From Streptomyces lincolnensis (GTDB lineage: Bacteria > Actinomycetota > Actinomycetes > Streptomycetales > Streptomycetaceae), in assembly GCF_001685355.1 (NCBI RefSeq), contig NZ_CP016438.1, positions 7,874,001 to 7,938,000 on the forward strand: DNA of 64,000 bases, written 5' to 3'. A model generated the notes under the pieces. That model did not search any database. It had not been told where the DNA came from and saw only the letters and a program-made list of their open reading frames with translations. Position numbers and translations under genes: made by a program. Numbering within the stretch: the first letter of the stretch is position 1; each line of letters begins with the position of its first letter. Below, one piece after another: positions 45,398-53,813 of this stretch.

Positions 45398-45550
45398 GCG
45401 GTTCTCGGGCGCGGCGGGCGGACGGGCCGGCGCCGCCGGGCGGCCCCGGGCGAGAGGTACCGGCGCCGCCACCGCCGGGCGGTTCTCGGGCGCGGGGAGT
45501 GGACAGCGCCGACGCCGGGCAGCTCCAGGGCGGGAGGAACCGGCGCCGCT
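45398..45550. repeat. Imperfect tandem duplication of about 81 bp
   Basis: The segment 45398-45470 is repeated with about three-quarters identity at 45479-45550. Both copies begin with the same 17 bases, GCGGTTCTCGGGCGCGG, and end with ACCGGCGCCGC-type sequence after GAGAGGT/GGGAGGA. The array fills the space between the AidB-like gene and the end of the diaminopropionate operon. No coding potential is convincing. Confidence 0.65.
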
Positions 45551-45564
45551 GCCTCGGGCGGCCC

Positions 45565-46548
45565 TCAGGCCAGCCGGGCCAGTGCCGCCGTCACCTCCGG
45601 CTCGTCCAGGGACTCCGCGTCCGCGGTCCAGCCGTTGCGGTAGACGGTGTCGAGGTAGCGCTCGCCGAGGTCCGGGGCGATCGCGACCGCCGTCAGTTCC
45701 CGGCGTCCGCCGTACTCGGCCAGCCACTGGCCGGCGCCGCTGACCACCGTGCCGGTGGAGCCGCCGAACAGGAAGCCCCGTCCGGCCAGCCGGCGGCACG
45801 TCTGCACGGTGTCCGACTCCTCGACGCGGACCACGTCGTCCACGTAGGACCGGTCGAGCAGCGGTGGCGGCACGCTCATGCCCAGCCCGGGGATCATCCG
45901 GCGGCCCGACGGACCGCCGAAGCTCACCGAGCCGACGCTGTCCACCGCGACCACCCGTACCGGGCGCCGCCACTGCCAGAACCAGCGGGCGCAGCCCATC
46001 AGGGTCCCGGTGGTGCCGGCCCCGACGAACAGCACGTCCAGGCGCGGGAAGCGGCGGGCGATGGCGGGCGCGGTGGTGCGGTAGTGCGCCCGCCAGTTGG
46101 CCTCGTTGGTGTACTGGTTGAGCCAGACGTACCGGTCGTCCGAGGCGCACAGCGCGTTCACGTACGCCAGCCGCGCTCCCAGGAACCCGCCGTGGACGTC
46201 CGGCTCGTGCAGGACGTGGACGTGCGCGCCCAGCGCCTCCATCAGCCGGATCGTCGGCAGGTTGCAGCGCGAGTCGGTCACGCACAGGAACCGGTGGCCC
46301 CGGCTCGCGGCGATCACGCTGAGCGCCACGCCCAGGTTCCCGGACGAGGACTCGACCAGGACCGAGCCCGGTCGCAGCCGGCCCTCGCGTTCGGCGGCCG
46401 TGACCATCTCGTGGGCGGCCTTCATCTTGACGGAACCGGCGAAGTTGAACCCCTCGCACTTCAGGTACACCGGCAGCCCCAGTGCGGCCCGAAGGTCGAC
46501 ATAGAGCTCTTCCTCGTTGAACTGTGCGGGATCGGATATCACGGGCAT
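45565..46548 (-). CDS. sbnA: SbnA-like N-(2-amino-2-carboxyethyl)-L-glutamate synthase
   Basis: PLP enzyme of 327 residues of the cysteine-synthase fold. SbnA condenses O-phospho-L-serine with L-glutamate, giving ACEGA, the first step to L-2,3-diaminopropionate. Seen: FNFAGSVKMKAAHEM with the PLP-binding Lys, ESSSGNLGVALSVIAASRGH for substrate/phosphate binding, VGAGTTGTLMG for the PLP phosphate, and LFGGSTGTVVSG. GAGGAGG precedes ATG 46548. Last gene of the five-gene operon, 36 bp after sbnB, so both enzymes for the monomer are present. Confidence 0.92.
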   Translation of the reverse strand: MPVISDPAQFNEEELYVDLRAALGLPVYLKCEGFNFAGSVKMKAAHEMVTAAEREGRLRPGSVLVESSSGNLGVALSVIAASRGHRFLCVTDSRCNLPTIRLMEALGAHVHVLHEPDVHGGFLGARLAYVNALCASDDRYVWLNQYTNEANWRAHYRTTAPAIARRFPRLDVLFVGAGTTGTLMGCARWFWQWRRPVRVVAVDSVGSVSFGGPSGRRMIPGLGMSVPPPLLDRSYVDDVVRVEESDTVQTCRRLAGRGFLFGGSTGTVVSGAGQWLAEYGGRRELTAVAIAPDLGERYLDTVYRNGWTADAESLDEPEVTAALARLA

Positions 46549-46584
46549 GCTGTCCCCCTCCTCATGCACCACGTGCGCGGTCGG

Positions 46585-47616
46585 TCACCCGTACCGGCGC
46601 AGCTCGTGGAAGAACCCGTCGACGACGTGGAGTCCGCCCTGCCGGGCCACTTCGTCGTGGACGTACCTGCCGACCGCGAGGTCCAGCACTCCCAGCCCGA
46701 AGGGCGAGAACACCACCGTGCGGTCCGTCGGGACGGTCGCCCGCCCCGTCATCACGTCGTTCAGCGTGCCGTCGATGAACTCCCGTCCGCCCGTGGCCTG
46801 TTCGGCCAGGTGCGGGGAGGTCTCCGCCTTCAGACAGTGCTCCACGTCGTCGACGAAGTTCGCGGACGCCAGCAGGATCTCGGGGGCCAGATCCCTGAGC
46901 GACACATGCAGAACCAGCGGATGGTGCGCGAACCACGACGGATCGTGGACGTGCGGCGTCGAGGCGACCGTCGCGAACACCACCAGGTCACTGGAGCGGA
47001 TCAGCGACTCGGCCGAGGAGTGCACGGTGATCCGCCCCTTCGCGTCCGACCGCTCCAGGTAGCCCCGGAAGCCGGCCGCGCTGTCCGCGGACAGGTCGTG
47101 CACCCCCGTCTCCTCGAACTCCCAGCCGGTGCCGGTGAGATGGGTGTGGATGTAGCGGGCGATCAGTCCGGTGCCGATGAAGCCCACCCGGGCCGGCCGT
47201 TCGCGCCCTTCGCTCAGCCGGGCCGCCGCCAGCGCCGCCGAGGACGCCGTACGGGTGGCGCTGATGACCGAACTCTCCAGACAGGCGTACGGATAGCCGG
47301 TGTCGGGGTCGTTGAGGATCAGGACCGCGGACGCCCGGGGCAGCCCCGACGCGGTGTTCTCGGGGAAGCTGGAGATCCACTTCAGGCCGTCCACCCGCAG
47401 CTCTCCGCCCAGCGAGGCGGGCAGCGCGATGATCCGGGAGGACGGACGGTCCGGGAAGCGCAGGAAGTACGACGGCGGGTTCACCGACTCGCCGGCGCCG
47501 TGCAGCCGGTACACGGTCTCGACGAGGTCGGCGATCTCCGACTCCCGCCCGTGCAGGGCCCGCTGGACCTGCTCGCCGGAGATCACCGCGAACGGTGGGG
47601 CGGTCATCGTGCTCAT
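46585..47616 (-). CDS. sbnB: SbnB-like ACEGA dehydrogenase (ornithine-cyclodeaminase fold)
   Basis: NAD-dependent enzyme of 343 residues. SbnB oxidatively splits ACEGA into L-2,3-diaminopropionate and 2-oxoglutarate. The Rossmann motif is VGFIGTGLIARYIHTHL; RVDGLKWISSFPEN and NDPDTGYPYACLESSVISA are typical of the SbnB/ornithine cyclodeaminase family. Its ATG overlaps the oxygenase stop (ATGA). Released 2-oxoglutarate could in principle feed the adjacent oxygenase, a speculation from gene order. Confidence 0.93.
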   Translation of the reverse strand: MSTMTAPPFAVISGEQVQRALHGRESEIADLVETVYRLHGAGESVNPPSYFLRFPDRPSSRIIALPASLGGELRVDGLKWISSFPENTASGLPRASAVLILNDPDTGYPYACLESSVISATRTASSAALAAARLSEGRERPARVGFIGTGLIARYIHTHLTGTGWEFEETGVHDLSADSAAGFRGYLERSDAKGRITVHSSAESLIRSSDLVVFATVASTPHVHDPSWFAHHPLVLHVSLRDLAPEILLASANFVDDVEHCLKAETSPHLAEQATGGREFIDGTLNDVMTGRATVPTDRTVVFSPFGLGVLDLAVGRYVHDEVARQGGLHVVDGFFHELRRYG

Positions 47617-48623
47617 GCGGTCCTCACTTCGGAATGCTCGGTGTGCTCGATGGCGGTCGGCCGGACCGGGTCGCCCAGCGCGGCCAGTACCTCGCGGGGG
47701 CCGTCGAACGGCTCCCTGCTGTGCGCGGTACGGATGTTGTCGACGAGCAGCAGGTCGCCGGTGCGCCAGGGCTCGCGCACGGTGTGGGCGTCGTAGACCT
47801 CGTTGATCACGCGGACGACGTCCTCGCCGACCGGGTCGCCGCCGCCGAAGCGGGTGTTGAAGGGCAGCCCGTCGGGCCCGTAGACGTCCACCAGGTACTC
47901 GCGGACCTCGGGGTCCATCGTCCACTCGTTGAGGAAGGCGATCTGGTTGAACCAGCAGCGGCGGCCGCTGACGGGGTGGCGGACCACCGCGCCGCGGCGC
48001 TGCCGGGTGCGCAGGGTGCCGTCGGACTCCCAGGCGAAGTCGATGGCGTGGGTACGGCAGTAGCGCTCGACGGTGCCCCGGTCGTCGGTGCCGAAGGCCT
48101 CGGCGACCGACGCCCCGATCTCGTCGTTGTACGTCCGGGTCAGCAGCCAGCCCTCCCGCTCGAACCGGGCGGTCAGCTCGGCGGGCAGCGCGTCGAGCAC
48201 GGCCGAGGCGTCGGCCACCCCCGTCGCACCGCCCGAGGCGGGCGCCTCCAGGCAGGCGTAGAGCAGCAGGCCGGGGAACTCCAGCGCGTAACTCAGCTCG
48301 TGGTGCATGCACATCGGCTGGGTGGAGGGCCACTTGGTGGAGGAGTACACGCCGTCCGCGTACCGCCGCCGGGGCGCGAAGGGCTCACGGTCGTCCATCA
48401 GGGCATCCGTCAGCCGCCGGAACACGGCCTCCGCGGTGGCGGGATCGTTCAGGCCCAGCCCGCGGACCAGGACCGAGCCGTGCCCGGCGACGACGTCCCG
48501 CAGCCCGTCACGGTGCTCGGACGCCCAGCGCGCCGGATCGTCGCCGGCGTCGGCCCGCAGCAGCGGAGGGTTGCCGGGGGCCAGGGCGACCTCGGAGGGC
48601 AGGGTCGGAGATGAGGGCGACAT
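47613..48623 (-). CDS. TauD/SyrP-like Fe(II)/2-oxoglutarate oxygenase
   Basis: A 336-residue member of the TauD/clavaminate-synthase-like oxygenases. The iron triad is HHE in CMHHELSYALEF (His-x-Glu type) and the distal His in VDNIRTAHSREPF, where the following Arg binds 2-oxoglutarate. SyrP, a relative, hydroxylates carrier-bound aspartate, so beta-hydroxylation of a carrier-bound amino acid is a reasonable hypothesis here. AAAGGAAA precedes ATG 48623. Coupled to sbnB. Confidence 0.88.
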   Translation of the reverse strand: MSPSSPTLPSEVALAPGNPPLLRADAGDDPARWASEHRDGLRDVVAGHGSVLVRGLGLNDPATAEAVFRRLTDALMDDREPFAPRRRYADGVYSSTKWPSTQPMCMHHELSYALEFPGLLLYACLEAPASGGATGVADASAVLDALPAELTARFEREGWLLTRTYNDEIGASVAEAFGTDDRGTVERYCRTHAIDFAWESDGTLRTRQRRGAVVRHPVSGRRCWFNQIAFLNEWTMDPEVREYLVDVYGPDGLPFNTRFGGGDPVGEDVVRVINEVYDAHTVREPWRTGDLLLVDNIRTAHSREPFDGPREVLAALGDPVRPTAIEHTEHSEVRTA

Positions 48624-48701
48624 CTCGGAGTTTCCTTTCGGGTGGTGCGTGGAGCGGTGGTTCGGGGATGGGCGCCCGCCGATTGCGGGGCCGGTGGTCT
48701 G

Positions 48702-50810
48702 TCACGGAGCCGTGTGGTCCAGCAGCTCCGCGAGGTCCGCGAGGACCGGTCGTCGGGTGACGTCCTTCAGGGAGATCTCCCGGTCCAGGGCGATCGCCAG
48801 CTTCACGGCGGCCAGCGAGGTTCCCCCGCGGTCGAAGAAGTGGTCGAGACGCCCGATCCGGTCCACGGGAAGGCCGAGCACCTCGGCCCAGGCGGCGGCC
48901 AGTCGTCGCTCACCCGGTGTCCCGGGCCGGTCCGTGGCCGTGTCGAACTCCCCGGCGCCCGCGTCGAGTTCCTCGGCGAGCGCGGTGAGCGTCCGGCGGT
49001 CGGTCTTGCCGTTGGCGGTCAGCGGCAGCCGCTCCCGCCAGTGGACCAGTGCCGGAACCATGTACGCCGGCAGCGAGGCCGCCAGCTTGTCCCGTACGAC
49101 GTCGGCGGCGACCGGTTCGGTTCCCGTACAGAACGCCACAAGACGGGTACCGCCGACCACGACGACCGCGCCGTCCCGGACGCCGGGCACCCGCAGCAGC
49201 GCGTTCTCCATCTCGCCGATCTCGACGCGGAAACCGCGGATCTTCACCTGGCTGTCCCGGCGTCCGAGGAACTCCAGCTTCCCGTCGGGCAGCCAGCGCC
49301 CGTGGTCGCCGCTGCGGTACAGCCGCTCACCCGGCCGGTACGGGTCCTCGGTGAACGCCGCCCGCGTCCGCTCGGGGTCGTTGACGTACCCGCGCCCGAC
49401 ACAGATCCCGGAGAACACGATCTCGCCGGGCGCGCCCAGCGGTACGGGCACCAGGTCCTCGTCGACGACGTAGACCCGCACGTTCGCGACCGGCGGCCCG
49501 AGCGGCACCCGTTCCCGGTCCGGCACCCGGTACATGACCTCGTGGTTGGTGTCGTCGCAGGTCTCCGTCAGCCCGTAGGCGTTGACCAGCGGCGTCCCGG
49601 GCCGGGCCGCGAACCAGCGCTCCACCAGCTCCTTCTTCACCGCCTCCCCGGTCACCGACACACAGCGCAGGTCGGGCAGTTCGCGGGGCCGCCGGGCCAG
49701 TTCGGCCAGCACGGTCTCCAGATACGACGGCACCAGCTGAAGCACGTCGGCCCGGTGCCGCTCGACCGTGTCCACGAACCGGGGCACGTCCAGGATCGTC
49801 TCCTGGTCCACCAGCAGGGTCCGCCCGCCGACCAGCGGCGCGGCCAGCAGCTGCCACAGGGAGATGTCGAAGCACTGGGGAGCGGTCTGCGCGACCACGT
49901 CCCCGGCCCCGATGCCCAGGTCGTCGAGCTTGGCGAGGACGTGGTTGAGGAACCCGGCGTGCTCGCACATCGCGCCCTTGGGTTCACCGGTGGAGCCGGA
50001 CGTGAAGTAGATGTAGGCGAGTTGACCGGGGGAGACGGGCACCCCGAGGTCGTCGTCGGGACGCCCCTCGGCGTACACGGCGTCCAGGTACAGCGTCCGT
50101 GCCGTCGGATCGAGGGAACGGTCGCTGCCGCGTTCGGTGAGGACCAGGTCGCACTGCGCGCGGGAGAGCGTCCGCGCCACGCGTTCGGCCGGGAAGTGCG
50201 GCTCGACGGGCAGATACACGCCCCCGGCCTTGAGCACGCCCAGCACGGCCGCCATCCAGTCGAGGTTCCGTTCCGTCACGACGGCGACCACACCCTCGCG
50301 CTCCAGCCCGCGGGCCAGCAGCGCGCGCCCCACCTGGTTGGCGCGGGCGTTGAGTTCGCGGTACGTCCACTCCCGCTCGCCCTGGACGGCGGCCACGAGG
50401 TCCGGGTGGGCCGCCGCCCGCTCCTCGAACAGCTCGTGCACCCGCTTGTCGGGCAGCTCCCGGTGCAGTCCCGCCAACTGCTCCAGCTGGAACCGGAGTT
50501 CGGCCTCGGACAGCAGACTCCTGCGCCCGGGATCGGCGAGCGCGGCCAGGTGGTAGCCGGCGATCCGGGCGGCGGCGTCCGCGTCGAAGAACTCGGTGCG
50601 GTACCGCAGTCGCAGGACGTCCCCGTCGGCGCTCACCTCCAGCTCGGAGTCGTCGACGGTGCTCCCGTCCTCGCCGGTGAGCTCGGCCAGGACCCGGACC
50701 CGGGCGGCCCGCAGTTCGTCGGGGCCCGCCACCACCCCTTCGGGCAGCGGCACTTCGTACTGGGCCGCACCCGGGACCGGGTGCAGCGTCCAGCTCGGTA
50801 CTGTCTCCAT
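48702..50810 (-). CDS. NRPS adenylation-thiolation protein
   Basis: A 702-residue didomain. Residues 1-110 look like the tail of a condensation domain (LRLRYRTEFFDADAAARIAG). The A domain follows: A3 YFTSGSTGEPKGA, A4 FDISLWQLL, A5 NAYGLTETCDD (Leu replaces the usual Pro), A7 YRSGDHGRWLPDG, A8 RDSQVKIRGFRVE, A10 LPLTANGKTDR. The T domain has FFDRGGTSLAAVK, phosphopantetheine Ser near 665. No complete C or TE domain is present. By manual alignment to GrsA the pocket reads D-I-W-Q-S-T-A-D-D-K; the two acidic residues suit a basic amino acid such as Dap. ATG 50810 follows AGGGGGGAA. Confidence 0.9.
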   Translation of the reverse strand: METVPSWTLHPVPGAAQYEVPLPEGVVAGPDELRAARVRVLAELTGEDGSTVDDSELEVSADGDVLRLRYRTEFFDADAAARIAGYHLAALADPGRRSLLSEAELRFQLEQLAGLHRELPDKRVHELFEERAAAHPDLVAAVQGEREWTYRELNARANQVGRALLARGLEREGVVAVVTERNLDWMAAVLGVLKAGGVYLPVEPHFPAERVARTLSRAQCDLVLTERGSDRSLDPTARTLYLDAVYAEGRPDDDLGVPVSPGQLAYIYFTSGSTGEPKGAMCEHAGFLNHVLAKLDDLGIGAGDVVAQTAPQCFDISLWQLLAAPLVGGRTLLVDQETILDVPRFVDTVERHRADVLQLVPSYLETVLAELARRPRELPDLRCVSVTGEAVKKELVERWFAARPGTPLVNAYGLTETCDDTNHEVMYRVPDRERVPLGPPVANVRVYVVDEDLVPVPLGAPGEIVFSGICVGRGYVNDPERTRAAFTEDPYRPGERLYRSGDHGRWLPDGKLEFLGRRDSQVKIRGFRVEIGEMENALLRVPGVRDGAVVVVGGTRLVAFCTGTEPVAADVVRDKLAASLPAYMVPALVHWRERLPLTANGKTDRRTLTALAEELDAGAGEFDTATDRPGTPGERRLAAAWAEVLGLPVDRIGRLDHFFDRGGTSLAAVKLAIALDREISLKDVTRRPVLADLAELLDHTAP

Positions 50811-50833
50811 GATCTGTTCCCCCCTGTTGCCTG

Positions 50834-53287
50834 TTACGCGCGCCGCGGCGCGACCGCCGGATTCCCGCCCCAGTGCGCCCCCGCCGGCATCTCCTCGCCC
50901 TTCATCAGGAAGGAGTCGGGGGCGAGTACGGCGCCGTCCCCCATCGAGACGCCGTAGTGGACGAGCGCGCCGGTCCCGACCGTGCAGCCGGCGCCGATGG
51001 TGATGTGGTCGGACTTGAAGGTGCCGTCCTCCTGCGAGTGGGACTGCACCTTGGTGTGGGCGGCCAGCGTGGCGTCGTCGCCGATCGTGGTGAGCGAGCG
51101 CTCGGTGATGGCGGTGCCGTCGTCGAAGACCCGGCGGCCCATCCGGACGCCCATCAGCCGCCACAGGACGTTCTTGAACGGCGTGCCGTTGAACGCGACG
51201 AGGTGCTGGTCGGACACCTTCCACAGCCGCTCGTGCCACCAGAAGTACGGGTCGTAGATCGAGCACAGCCGCGGCTTCAGCGGACGGAAACGGCAGATGG
51301 CCCGCTCGATGAGGATCCAGTAGGCGGCGGTGAACAGCAGGGCCGCCACCAGGTATCCGCCGATCAGCAGCCCGCCGACCAGGCCGCCGTCGGCGGCGCC
51401 GTACAGGTCGAAGGAGGCGAAGCCGAGCACCGTGAGCATGAACCAGTGCAGCCAGCGCAGGAACAGGAACAGCCCCATCGAGCGCAGGTTGAACCGGTTC
51501 TTGGCGCGCAGCCGACGGGCCAGCTCGTCGCCCTCGCGCAGATGGTCGAAGCGGGTGTCGCGCTCCACCGTCCGCGGGATCTCGAAGGGCGGCGAGCCGA
51601 GCAGCCCCACGCCCTCGCGGACCTCGCCGTCCAGCGGGATCAGCACCTTCGTCGCCAGCAGGCAGTTCTCGCCGGTACGGCCCCCGGCCGGGTAGGCGAT
51701 GTGGTTGCCGAGGAAGTTGTGCGCCCCGATCGTGGTGTGCGCGAGGCGGAACGACGTACCGGAGTAGTCGGCGTTCACCACGGACAGCCCGTCGGCGACC
51801 ATCGTGCCGGTGCCCACGGTGACCAGGTACGGCGTCTCGTGCTGGACCGCCGTGCCGAAGTTGGAGCCGGTCTGCTCCACCTCGGACAGGTCGTAGCCGA
51901 TGGACCGCAGGTAGGGGACGATGTACGAACTGTCCCCGCACAGCCACTTGAAGAACTTGAGGTTGGTCATGCGGGCGATCGCCCGGTGCAGCGAGTAGTG
52001 GAAGCCGTAGAGCGGATAGACCCGGTCCGCGCGCAGGAACGGCTTCAGCAGACGCGGCAGCACGGCCACCGTGACCAGGCCGACCAGGAGGAAACTCCCG
52101 AACATCGCGACCGACAGCAGCAGCGCCTCGCCGTAGAAGCGCGCGGAGCCCAGGGACTGCGAGGCCGGGTCGAGCAGGGTGTCCAGCGCGGGTGCGGAGT
52201 CCAGCACCAGGTAGGTCCCGCCCAGCCCGAGGGGCACCCACAGCAGCACCGTCTGGAGCAGGGCGACCAGGCCGTAGCCGAACCGGCGCGAGGTGCCGCA
52301 CCGTGCCGGAGGGACCCGTACGTAGTCGACGTCCGTCGGCCGGGCCGGGGAGCCGTGCCAGCGCGCCCCCGCCGGGACCGCCAGGCCGCCGTAGAGGGCG
52401 GAGGCGTGGCCCAGCTGGGAGCCGTCGCCCATGGAGCTGTCGATCCCGAGCACGGTGTTCTCACCGACGTACACCCCGCTGCCGAGGGTGACGGACCCGG
52501 TGCGGATACGGCCGGCGTGCGCCTCGTAGCACAGGAGGTGGCAGTCCTTGCGGATCACCGTGCCCGCTCCGACGGTCAGCAGGTCGGCGCAGACCGGCAC
52601 GTCCTTGGTCAGGATCGTGACGCCCGGCCCGATCCGCGCGCCGAGGGCCCGCAGGTACAGGACATAGACCGGGTTGCCGACGAACAGGACCATCGGGTTG
52701 CCGCGCAGCAGTGTCTTCAGGGTCCAGAAGCGGACGTAGGCCAGGCTCCAGACCGGGAAGTCGGTCTCCTTCCAGCGGCCGACGAGCAGCCACTTCGCCA
52801 GCACCGGGAAGACGCACATGCCGACGAACAGCGCGCCGCCGAAGACCACCGAGCGGCCGTAGACGTCGGCCGCGCCGTCGCCGGCGGAGATCCACTCGTA
52901 GCCCCGGGCCGCGACCGTCCCGGTGAGCACGCAGTACAGGGCGAAGACCACGAACTGAAGTGCCCCGCACAGGATGTACCGTGCCGTGCTGCCCGGCTCG
53001 GGCACTGCTGTGACCTGCGCGGGAACCTGCGCGGTGGCTTCCTCCGGGGTCTCGGCGAGGGCCGCCGCCAGCCTGCGGATCGTCGGGTGTCCGTAGACGT
53101 CCCGCATCGACACCGCCGGCAGGTCCGGCCGTTTCCTGACTCGGGCGCAGAAGTGCGCCATTACCAGTGAGTTGGCCCCCAGATCCTCGAAGAAGTGACT
53201 GTCGACCGGTATGTGTTCCTTGCGTACGACTCCGGCCAGCACCTCAGCGAGTACGCTCTCGGTGCCGGCGCCGGATATTCCCCCCAC
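50834..53287 (-). CDS. Pls/PosA-type NRPS terminal protein: T domain, membrane helices, three LbH domains
   Basis: An 817-residue protein from GTG 53287 (AAGGAG 7 nt upstream). Residues 1-80 are a thiolation domain with HFFEDLGANSLVMAHF, Ser40. Then come hydrophobic pairs near 103-126/143-170, 337-363/388-412 and 605-628/635-660, alternating with hexapeptide-repeat (left-handed beta-helix) domains near 216-310, 475-570 and 720-812 (for example HITIGAGCTVGTGALVHYGV). This matches the C-terminal part of epsilon-poly-lysine synthetase Pls and PosA, which there is fused to A-T. Here it is separate, 23 bp upstream of the A-T gene. It should sit in the membrane and join monomers, by analogy. Confidence 0.88.
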   Translation of the reverse strand: MGGISGAGTESVLAEVLAGVVRKEHIPVDSHFFEDLGANSLVMAHFCARVRKRPDLPAVSMRDVYGHPTIRRLAAALAETPEEATAQVPAQVTAVPEPGSTARYILCGALQFVVFALYCVLTGTVAARGYEWISAGDGAADVYGRSVVFGGALFVGMCVFPVLAKWLLVGRWKETDFPVWSLAYVRFWTLKTLLRGNPMVLFVGNPVYVLYLRALGARIGPGVTILTKDVPVCADLLTVGAGTVIRKDCHLLCYEAHAGRIRTGSVTLGSGVYVGENTVLGIDSSMGDGSQLGHASALYGGLAVPAGARWHGSPARPTDVDYVRVPPARCGTSRRFGYGLVALLQTVLLWVPLGLGGTYLVLDSAPALDTLLDPASQSLGSARFYGEALLLSVAMFGSFLLVGLVTVAVLPRLLKPFLRADRVYPLYGFHYSLHRAIARMTNLKFFKWLCGDSSYIVPYLRSIGYDLSEVEQTGSNFGTAVQHETPYLVTVGTGTMVADGLSVVNADYSGTSFRLAHTTIGAHNFLGNHIAYPAGGRTGENCLLATKVLIPLDGEVREGVGLLGSPPFEIPRTVERDTRFDHLREGDELARRLRAKNRFNLRSMGLFLFLRWLHWFMLTVLGFASFDLYGAADGGLVGGLLIGGYLVAALLFTAAYWILIERAICRFRPLKPRLCSIYDPYFWWHERLWKVSDQHLVAFNGTPFKNVLWRLMGVRMGRRVFDDGTAITERSLTTIGDDATLAAHTKVQSHSQEDGTFKSDHITIGAGCTVGTGALVHYGVSMGDGAVLAPDSFLMKGEEMPAGAHWGGNPAVAPRRA

Positions 53288-53813
53288 GGTGGCGCTCCTT
53301 GCTGCTGTTTCTGGTGCGTCGCACAGGAACGGGAGTAATGAAAGAGTGTGTGTGAGCGAGCGGAAATGGATGATGTCCGCGTGAATCGGGTCCTGGTCAG
53401 AGACCCTTGATGTCCCCCGTGTCGTGTGCGTCTGAGCCGTCCTCAGAGTGCGCAACGAATCCAGTCCGAATTGTTTCGGCAATTTCATGAACGGTTCAAG
53501 GGCGTTTCGGTCATTGGCGCTTTACCGCCGCTCGGGGAATTCTCGATCACGCTCTCGGATCATCCCACCTGCGGGTCCCATCGGGGCGCTCTCCGAATGG
53601 CCTGTGTAATAGCTCGTGAGGATTCCGCTTGGCGGGGTGTTAAATCCGGCCAGCGCGAACATGACAGAAAAGTGGTTCGAATTCACCAGGGTGGTTTCCG
53701 CTGGGTTGCCGATCGATTTCTGCCGCATTGCGCTACCGGAGGGGAGGATGCTGCTCCGGAGGTCGCGGCACCGCGGGATGAGTGCGGGCCCGTACGGCGG
53801 ATACCTTTAGGTC
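53288..53813. other. 526-bp low-GC divergent intergenic region
   Basis: It holds the promoters of the diaminopropionate operon (leftward) and of the YihY gene (rightward). The lines 53461-53520 and 53641-53700 each contain 31 G/C of 60, far below the surrounding coding DNA. No iron box of the TTAGGTTAGGCTNACCTAA type was seen. A rightward open frame at 53426-53830 has no family features and atypical composition. TACCTT at 53802-53807 is the YihY -10. Confidence 0.6.

Noticed and set aside
45565..53287. Reading the operon as a staphyloferrin B-like siderophore cluster because of sbnA/sbnB
   Set aside because: No NIS (IucA/IucC) synthetase, no siderophore transporter and no iron box; the Pls/PosA-type membrane protein points to polymer or peptide formation.
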